A stretch of DNA of 64,000 nt from contig CM060900.1 of the NCBI GenBank assembly GCA_030762935.1, positions 404,077,632-404,141,631 on the forward strand, written 5' to 3'. Every line of letters starts with the position of its first letter. Position 1 is the stretch's first letter. Made by a program: the position numbers and the translations under genes. Under the pieces are notes generated by a model. It was not told the origin of the DNA. It was given only the letters and a program-made list of their open reading frames with translations, and searched no databases. This DNA is from Hymenopus coronatus (lineage: Eukaryota > Arthropoda > Insecta > Mantodea > Hymenopodidae). Below, one piece after another: positions 57,080-64,000 of the stretch.

Positions 57080-57540
57080 ATTTTCTTTTCTATGTCTGCA
57101 TCACATGATTTTTATATTCAAGATACCATATAGCTCAGTTCATCTGCACAGTCCTAACATTTTGTGTGATATAGAATTGAAAAATGAGTAAATGCATGAA
57201 AACCGGTTCAATGTGTACACAGCTAAATGTATTTTTATTTTTTTTATTTATTTAATTTGTCAAATAACAAAGTAAGTCTGTGTTGACATTTTTCAAATTG
57301 AAACATAATTACAGCTAAAATGTATTGGTAATCATTAGTGCAATGTAACAGTGAACATGATAACTATGAAACCATATAACTTAATCTTTATGGGTAACCA
57401 TTGTAATATAACCCTTAACACACTGTAATTGCAACAGTTGTAACCTGAAATTGTCACATCTATAGTGCAAGATGGGTTTTGTATTTTCTCATAGTGCAAC
57501 ACACATTTCATAGAAAAGACATTTCTTCTGATTTGTTGCA
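57080..57540. other. no gene seen (intron)
   Basis: AT-rich sequence before the mariner relic. Confidence 0.45.
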
Positions 57541-57554
57541 AAATTTTAAAGCCC

Positions 57555-57970
57555 CAATTTGTGACAGGTGATGAAAACTGGGTTTATCATTTCAATCTGG
57601 AACAAAGCACAATCAGTGGAATGGCTTCTCCACAGAAGAAAAAATTAAAAAAAGCTCCTTTAGATCTGAAGGTTATGATCATGCTGTTGTGGGGGTGTGA
57701 GGGTGTGATTCTCATTGATTTGATCACCAATGATAGTACCATTAACTCATATGCATACTTCAACATATTAAGTGCATTCAAGAGACATTTCCAGTAGTTT
57801 CAATGGCATAACAAACCAGGAAATGTTTTGATTCACATGATTATTGCTCATTGTCACAAAAGTGTGAGTACCTTTGGACACATCACAAAACCGATTTGGA
57901 TAGTAAATCCCAACCACCCTATTGCACTGACTTGGCTCTCTTTTAAAGGTTGCCATCCGGGGAGGATATT
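57555..57970 (+). pseudogene. mariner transposase fragment
   Basis: FVTGDENWVYHFNLEQS (first catalytic Asp within GDExWVYH), then VMIMLLWGCEGVILIDLITN and DSTINSYAYFNILSAFKRHF, then FQWHNKPGNVLIHMIIAHCH, a decayed HHDNA site. Both ends are missing. More diverged than the copy at 350-1475. Confidence 0.75.
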
Positions 57971-57994
57971 GTGAAGATTTATGAGGATGTGTAT

Positions 57995-58228
57995 CTTTTT
58001 TAATGAACTTAACGTCCTTTAACCTGGTTGGTCATATTGGATGATGAATGAAATCCATGAAATGATGCTCAATTGATCTTGGGGTCCATGCAGCTTAAAG
58101 TTACTTCTCAGGAAAAGGGAAAACTGCCGAAAAAAGCTTATCCGGGTAACTCTAAGCAAGATTTGAACCTGCAACCTGCTGAATGTAAGGCAGACACGTT
58201 ACCACCACAGTACCCAGGCGGGCGTTGT
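57995..58228 (-). repeat. SINE family a, reversed
   Basis: On +: ttaacctggttggtcatatt, cttggggtccatgcagctta, aaagcttatccgggtaactc, gatttgaacctgcaacctgc. All blocks are present, so near full length. Confidence 0.83.
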
Positions 58229-58640
58229 GAATCTTGCAGTGAAATCCAGGCTCCCTATATGCAGGGCATACATACTGTTTTGCCTTCCTGGAGGAAGGCT
58301 AGAGAATTAGAAGACATGTGAAAAAATGGACATGCAGATAAAACACAGTTCTTTCATATGACTAAATTGAATTTTGATGTAATTAATACTTCGGGGAAAA
58401 GAGAAAAAAGGTACTTGACGTTACTTATTGGGTGATCCTCATACAGGCTAGAAGTGTAAGTTTCAGCTGGCATTTTGCAATATTCAATTATCTCAGTTAC
58501 TTACATAGGTGTGGTTAATGGTTTGGCAGATACGCTCTTTTTGACATAATTTTATTAACTTTGAAATGTTTTAGCTCAGTTTGTTTCAAATACATTAAAT
58601 CGATCTTTTTAACCAATATCCTTCATAATACTAAAATTTG
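58229..58640. other. no gene seen (intron)
   Basis: No recognisable feature between the SINE and the Tigger-like element. Confidence 0.45.
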
Positions 58641-58646
58641 CTATTA

Positions 58647-59554
58647 TAGTAAAACCTGAATTTAGCGGACCTCTTATTAAACGGAAATATTTCATGGCCC
58701 CATGCTAAATTTCCGTTATTAAATAGAAACTGTCTAATGCAGACAATGTAAATTAAAATACGCCTTTTAACAGAAAATTTCCAGTTCCAGAATGCAATGT
58801 TTAAAAAATTTTCAGGCACCCTGTGAAAGTCTACATTGTGTGGTCTACAGATGTGAAGTTTATGTTGAAACATCACCATTTTGCTGCTACCTGATGATCT
58901 GTGAGGTGTGGTGTGCTAATGAACACTGGGAAATCCTATCATAGTTATCCTTCACTGCATAGTTTAGATAACCACTGATGTTAAGATAAGCATGGCTAAT
59001 TGTCTTTTTACTGTTGCCTGTGCCCTACAATTTGCAGTGTAATGTCCTGTCATACAACACTTTAAGGTTCATCTCTAAACTTACATGGTGATGATTTAGT
59101 TTGGCAGTAGCCACCATGACTTTGACAACAAGGGTTGTGCTAGATCTTAACATGAGAGTAAACATGATGTATTGTTGGTATCAGGGCAAAAAAATCACTG
59201 CATAAAAATGGGGGCCTATGTTACAGGAATATGCTAAAAAGGGAGCTGAAAAACTGGGCAACACTGATTTCAAAGCAGCTAATGGATCGCTAGTGTTTCT
59301 GCAAAAGACAGCAGATACTTTTGACAAGTGGAAAAAAAATAAACAATTATTTTTCATTCATTAAAAGTTTTGGTGTGTATTATGTATAGCAGAAATGCAT
59401 AAATATACAACTAAATAAGTTAGATATATTTTTTATCCCAATATGTCTCTGTATGATCATGATTTAACTGTCTTATATCTTTATTAAATGTAAACCTGTC
59501 CATAACGGAAACACTTGAGAGTACCATTCAATTCTGCTGAAGACAGGTTTTCTG
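58647..59554 (+). mobile_element. Tigger/pogo-type element, internally deleted
   Basis: Left end agtaaaacctgaatttagcg and right end (reverse) cagaaaacctgtcttcagca are imperfect TIRs, both next to TA. Inside, 59215-59310 encodes GPMLQEYAKKGAEKLGNTDF then KAANGSLVFLQK, the CENP-B-type HTH of Tigger transposases. No catalytic domain. About 900 bp. Confidence 0.75.
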
Positions 59555-60263
59555 TAGTAATTCTTTTAAATTGCTGTAATGATATGTAACTCTTTATGTT
59601 TCAGACCGCAGAAAATAATCCTTATGCTTTTAAGAATACACACAAAGATAATGCTGCATAATATTTGTTTTTCTATAATGCCCATTTCTATTTATATTAC
59701 CAATGATCAAAAAAAGTTGTGAAGTTTAACTTATCAAGATGCTAATAATCTGCATTGAAAATTGCTGCATGATTTCAATACATGAAACAAGAATTTAAAG
59801 CCTCTCCCCAGAAAAGTGATTTTTTTTTTTTTTTTTGTCTTTGTTTTCTCATTTATTTCTTTCTCCTTCATTCCTTTGTTCCTTGCTGTATTTGCTTACT
59901 TTTTATTCAATTTATACCCTTGCCACACAAATCTTTCACTTAAAGGGTGTGTGGGCTTGTATAATATTGGCCATTCTGTGGTTTAGATGTTGCCATAATT
60001 GCTAATACATAACTGGTGATCAGGATTAGAAGATTCATGCCCTAAAACCTCTTGTAATACGCATGTAAATATGCCCTTAAATGTGTAAAATATGCACCAA
60101 AATATGTCCTAAAAGTTATCATGCCCATGCAAACTTAAATTTTAGATGCACATGACTCCACATCCAAAATAAGGAATGAATACAATTTACCATTGCTGCA
60201 TGATAGAAACTTTTCATGGTAAATCTTCATCTGTTGATTCAAAGTACCCTTGTATTATGAAAA
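59555..60263. other. no gene seen; T-run at 59820-59837
   Basis: AT-rich intron DNA. Confidence 0.5.
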
Positions 60264-60276
60264 ACTTGTTTCTTTA

Positions 60277-60632
60277 ACTAACTATAACTCCATGGCACGA
60301 CAGCTCACGGGGAGCCTTGGCCTACCGCCCGGCCGCTGCGTCCCCCATCTCGGTCCACTACAGACGTCATGGATGGGGTGCAGTATTGGAGGGTGAGACG
60401 TGGTCAGCGCCTCGAGCCCCTCCCGGCCGGTTAATGCGGTCCTCACGACCTGGAGCCGCTACTTCTCCATCAAGTAGCTCCTCAATTGGCCCCCCCAGGG
60501 ACCTCACGAGGCTGAGTGCACCCCGGTCCAGGTCTCCCAGCGGGGGAAAAATCCCCACGCCGGTACTGGGGATCGAACCCAGGTCTCCCGCTTGGTAGGC
60601 AGCTGCGCTACCACCGCGCTAAGGAGACGACC
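60277..60632 (-). repeat. GC-rich tRNA-derived SINE (family c) with 13-bp TSD
   Basis: Flanked by acttgtttcttta at 60264-60276 and 60633-60645. Minus-strand head ggtcgtctccttagcgcggt, with box B ctgggttcgatccccagtac. The 93-codon + strand frame at 60317-60598 is antisense to it and is not a gene. Confidence 0.93.
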
Positions 60633-60980
60633 ACTTGTTTCTTTACATGATGTTATTGGTGCACACTTAAAACCACAGTTTGTTCCAATGAAACAGACAG
60701 ATATTTGCGTACTTAAGGACTTTCTTCCAAGAATGTCTCATATTTTGGAGATTTGTTAATACCCAGGATTTCTTAAAACAGCTTTGTTTACTTTGTCTTT
60801 TATTTTCTGCCCTAGATTACCCAGAATGCATATCAAACCAGAAATGTAGTATCAAATAAATTTAATGACTTTGAAGGGAAGACCTTTTGTTTCCAGTGTT
60901 AAAATAACTATAGATGTATTAGAAAAAAGGAATTCCTTCAATTTCATCTGAGAGAATGTTCTTTGTTATTTCAATTGTAG

Positions 60981-61227
60981 GCCGCGCCGTGGCTGAGTGG
61001 TTAGACCACTTGCCTCTCACCTAGATGGCCGGGGTTCGATCCCAAGCGACCGTACGTGAGATTTGTGGTGGACAAAGCTGCGCTGGGGCGGGTTTTCTTC
61101 AGGTACTCCGGTTTCCCCTGCCATCTCATTCCACCGATGCTCCATCATCATTCATGTATCACCAGTGTCACCACCTGCGGTGCCATAAGTAGTTAAAGCA
61201 GGCGTTAAACACCACCAAAAAAAAAAA
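60981..61227 (+). repeat. tRNA-derived SINE (family b)
   Basis: gccgcgccgtggctgagtgg, box B ggggttcgatcccaagcgac, central gggcgggttttcttcaggta, tail gcggtgccataagtagttaa, then gcaggcgttaaacaccacc and poly-A. Better preserved head than at 28345. Confidence 0.9.
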
Positions 61228-61623
61228 AATCATCTGATTCTAATGAATTAATAACTCTTCTGACAATATAAATGTTTAGCACAAAACAATAGGGTTACTA
61301 TGCTGTCTTCACTGCCTCAACAATCAACACACTGCACTAAACACCAAACATAAACATCTGAAAAAGATGTAATACAAAATATATTGAGTCATACTTGTTG
61401 GAATTCCTATCAACATTCCTTCTCCATGCCATAAACAAGTGAGGCAAAACATGTTGCACTTGTTAACTTCAATAATTGCCAAACCACCTCCAGAGGAGGA
61501 TGACTTCCAATCCCAGTTTATCATTGGGCTCAGTTAACTTTAGCAAGAAACATCCCGTGAAACATATTCTAGTTAAATATTTAATTAATAAAGCTTAAGA
61601 CTGTAAAGTTCGACTCATTTTTT

Positions 61624-61840
61624 TTAGTTTAATTCTTTCCTTAATTTTTTATAACTAGTACTGGTAGGAATTATTAGTATATTTATTATTTGTACCTTAT
61701 GGTCAGAGCAGCCCAGGTCAACTACAGCTGCTGGTTTTAATTGGGGCATGTTAGCAATTATTACTTCAATTAATGTGGCTGACTTATTTGTTACTCTTGC
61801 TACTGTACCCACTTTGTTTTCTAAACCATATATCAATTAT
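61624..61840 (-). pseudogene. LINE endonuclease-domain fragment
   Basis: GTVARVTNKSATLIEVIIAN, then AAVVDLGCSDHKVQII: the SDH motif and its approach are typical of the end of the AP-endonuclease domain in jockey/CR1-like ORF2. Open for about 70 codons; nothing else of the protein is nearby. Confidence 0.65.
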
Positions 61841-62160
61841 AAATTTTTCAGCTCTGCCAGTATTTTAAAGTTAGATTACAAAAGAGCAAATCAAGATTTG
61901 CAAGAATCAAATTAAAATCTATGTCAAATGATGTGTAAACCCACGCAATAATTATTTTATGTAATGGAAGTTGTTAGGGCTGACCAAAATGTTTTTTGTG
62001 ATTAAGGTAGTTATATTCATGAGTAGCTTTAGTTTCGAGATTATGTATAGCTAATATGCCTGCTACTCCAGGTTTATTTATTGCCCTGCAATTTGCAGAT
62101 GCTACTTTAAAATTTTTTATCCTTAGCTTATTTACATATTTGGCTCTTAACTAGTGTTTC

Positions 62161-63440
62161 ATGCAGGTGATATCAGTATCACTATACCCAAGCATCCCAA
62201 CACATAAACTGCAAGACCTATTAAAAAACTGGCTTAATACAACAGAAATAGAAACTGCAGAAGTAGAAGATTACATACAACTAACAAGTTTGTGCATTGA
62301 ACAAAACTACTTCACCTTCAATATTAAATATTACAGCAAAAATCAGGACTCTATGGGCAACTCTCTATCTCCATTTTTGGCAAATTTATTTATGAGGAAA
62401 TTCGAAACGCACATGAAAGCATTCCCATGGATTTTCAAGGTGTGGTACCGCTATGTTGACGGCATATTTGCAATAGTGCCAAGCAGACATTTAGATGATG
62501 CCATAAAATTATTAAACATACAGGAAAAAACAATAAAATTCACAATAGAAACAGAAACCAATGAACTCCCATTCTTAGACCTAAGAATCATCAGAAATGG
62601 CACAAAAGTAAACTTTGGAATCTACAGAAAACCAACTCAATCAGAGAATTACATTAAAAATGAAAGCTACAACCCATTACCACACAAACATGCAATAATA
62701 AACAGCCTCACACATAGATTAGTAAATGTACCTATGAGCACAACTGAATTCAACAAAGAGTTAAAAACCATAATTCAAACAGCAGAACAAAATGGATACA
62801 GCAAGAACCTTGTATACAAGAAACTAAACAAAGCAAGCTGAAAAAAAACCATAAAAGAAATAACTACCCTAACAGCAGGAAAAAACAATATCACCACATT
62901 CAAAAAATTCAAAAAAATCTTCAAAGAACAAAACATCACCCTGGCTCCATTAAACAGATTTTCTGTCATAAAGTTACTAAATTCAAAAATAAAAGATGAA
63001 ATTCCACCAGAAAATAGGTCAGGAATATATCAAATTAAATGCACAAATTGTGAAAAGTTCTACATAGGGCAAACCAAAAGAAGTTTAAAAATCAGATCCA
63101 AAGAGTATTTTAGAAACCAAAAATTGAAACAAGAAGATAAATCGGCAGTAGCATTTCACTTTTGGAAAGAAAACCACAATCTAGATCCAAATCCAAAATT
63201 GCTAAAAACCATGTCAGGCCACAATGAACTCTCAACCTGGGAAAGCATCCTCAATGGAAAAACAAAGATCACGTAATAAACTTTGAAATCCTGCCAGTAG
63301 ACAGCTTAGTTAAGAAGTTCATCATTTCGCCACCAGAGAAGAGAGCACAAGCAAATGCAGCCAGCAATGGTGGTTGGACCCGTGATGTTGAAAATGAAAG
63401 CATAGGCTTTCGAAACTAGTCCCTCATAATAAAAATGTTA
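62161..63440 (+). pseudogene. Penelope-like element (family A), 5'-truncated, best-preserved copy
   Basis: The open frame of 226 codons (62161-62838) starts inside the RT: SLYPSIPTHKLQDLLKNWL, MGNSLSPFLANLFM, WYRYVDGIFAIVPS (YVDD changed to YVDG), ELPFLDLRII, FGIYRKPTQSENYI. After a stop the frame resumes with the GIY-YIG endonuclease at about 62995-63240 (SGIYQIKCTNCEKFYIGQTK, then RSKEYF, AVAFHFWKENHN), here with both GIY and YIG intact. The 3' end has the hammerhead-like motif. Truncation begins mid-RT, as in incomplete reverse transcription. Confidence 0.92.
63388..63421 (+). ncRNA. hammerhead-like motif at PLE 3' end
   Basis: ttgaaaa, one T, perfect 6-bp stem gaaagc (63396-63401) with gctttc (63406-63411), four-base loop, then gaaac-ta-gtc. 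The GAAAC-NN-GUC order equals that at 5822-5831 and fits the very short stem III of PLE hammerheads. The 5' core half is mutated. Confidence 0.5.
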
Positions 63441-63934
63441 GTGACATAGTGTTAAAAAACCAATTCAACAAATTAATACAGATATCAATATCCTTAAAAT
63501 CAGAATTTAAAATTACTTCCAAATCAATTACTATTAATACTCGGAATATTTATGTGAAGCATTTTAAAAAATGTTTTACTACACCTCTTCCCCCAGGGGC
63601 CTACTATCATTGGTACAGGTTTGGTGCAACTGGGATCCCAAGCCAACCCTGACTCCCTAATGTGAGCAACCTCTGAGTCATGAGGGAGTCAGCTTATCAA
63701 ATCACCCACCCATTTGTAGACTATGTGTGGAGACCTGTGTCAAAGGGATATCTGGTTGGTTGAGGGTTGCATAACTGAGCCTGGGCCTTCTGCCCTTATA
63801 GTGACCAGCCTAATATACCGTTTGGTTTCTGCTTCGCCTAAATGGGAGGATAGGGACTAACACATCCTTAGTCAATCGGCCAAGACTGGGTACTATACCG
63901 AACTCCAGGGTGAGTAGGACGGTGAGCCTACTAT
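63441..63934. other. unassigned, GC-richer segment
   Basis: 63590-63930 (ggtttggtgcaactgggatc, gccaagactgggtactatac) is less AT-rich than its surroundings and looks like part of a repeat or retroelement leader, but I recognise no family. Confidence 0.4.
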
Positions 63935-64000
63935 TTTATTTTATTACTTTCCTCAATTGAGGGCTGCCATGTAGACAAAGTATAACTACACAATTAACAT
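63935..64000 (+). repeat. repeat block shared with 55058-55125, cut by the window end
   Basis: ttactttcctcaattgaggg and tataactacacaattaacat align with the earlier block with few changes. Confidence 0.65.

Noticed and set aside
60317..60598. 93-codon Pro/Ser/Arg-rich frame
   Set aside because: It is antisense to a tRNA-derived SINE with clear TSDs; the same frame is broken in the copy at 39353.
54376..64000. Next ST7 exon
   Set aside because: No peptide like [20 protein letters not shown] was seen in any frame, so the exon is presumed beyond the window.

Overview
The window is about 64 kb of AT-rich nuclear DNA from an animal with large introns. The only host gene I can support is part of ST7 (a homolog of human suppressor of tumorigenicity 7), on the + strand. 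Five internal exons spanning 16645-54375 join in frame with GT-AG sites and encode about 286 residues of a very well conserved membrane-protein family. Its 5' (N-terminal membrane) and 3' exons lie outside or were not found. The ST7 peptide is arthropod-like (for example FFTCEGD and [16 protein letters not shown]). A tRNA-derived SINE at 13793-13995 has a body I associate with polyneopteran insects such as stick insects and termites. My best guess is therefore a polyneopteran insect or another large-genome arthropod; this is inference.

Nearly everything else is transposon debris of many kinds. Region by region: 0.3-1.5 kb mariner; 2.8-3.1 kb SINE; 3.3-5.85 kb a head-to-head inverted pair of Penelope-like (PLE) copies; 5.9-6.5 kb a tandem duplication; 7.2-9.3 kb an IS630/Tc1/mariner (ITm) transposon relic interrupted by an 818-bp inverted-repeat element carrying a split THAP domain; 9.5-10.5 kb SINEs; 10.6-12.0 kb hAT; 13.6-14.0 kb three adjoining tRNA-like modules; 15.3-16.0 kb another transposase relic. 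The first intron in view (16808-21458) holds two LINE tails and a MITE. The second (21630-40008) holds an ITm relic, gypsy fragments in both orientations, mariner, MITEs, a duplicated unknown repeat, SINEs, a complete Tc1-like element with TIRs, Tigger, piggyBac and a second PLE family. The third (40243-49855) holds gypsy, two LINEs and a 480-bp palindrome. The fourth (49954-54184) holds a LINE with an RNase H domain. After the last exon come PLE nests, mariner, a deleted Tigger, young GC-rich SINEs and another 5'-truncated PLE.

The most interesting signals are: hammerhead-like RNA motifs at the 3' ends of divergent PLE copies, where stem II has different sequence but stays perfectly paired; the THAP-containing element nested in another transposon; a PLE fragment inserted into another PLE with a 10-bp target-site duplication; and long foldback elements. 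Homologies were recognised by eye from translations; no database search was possible, so family names below clade level are tentative.
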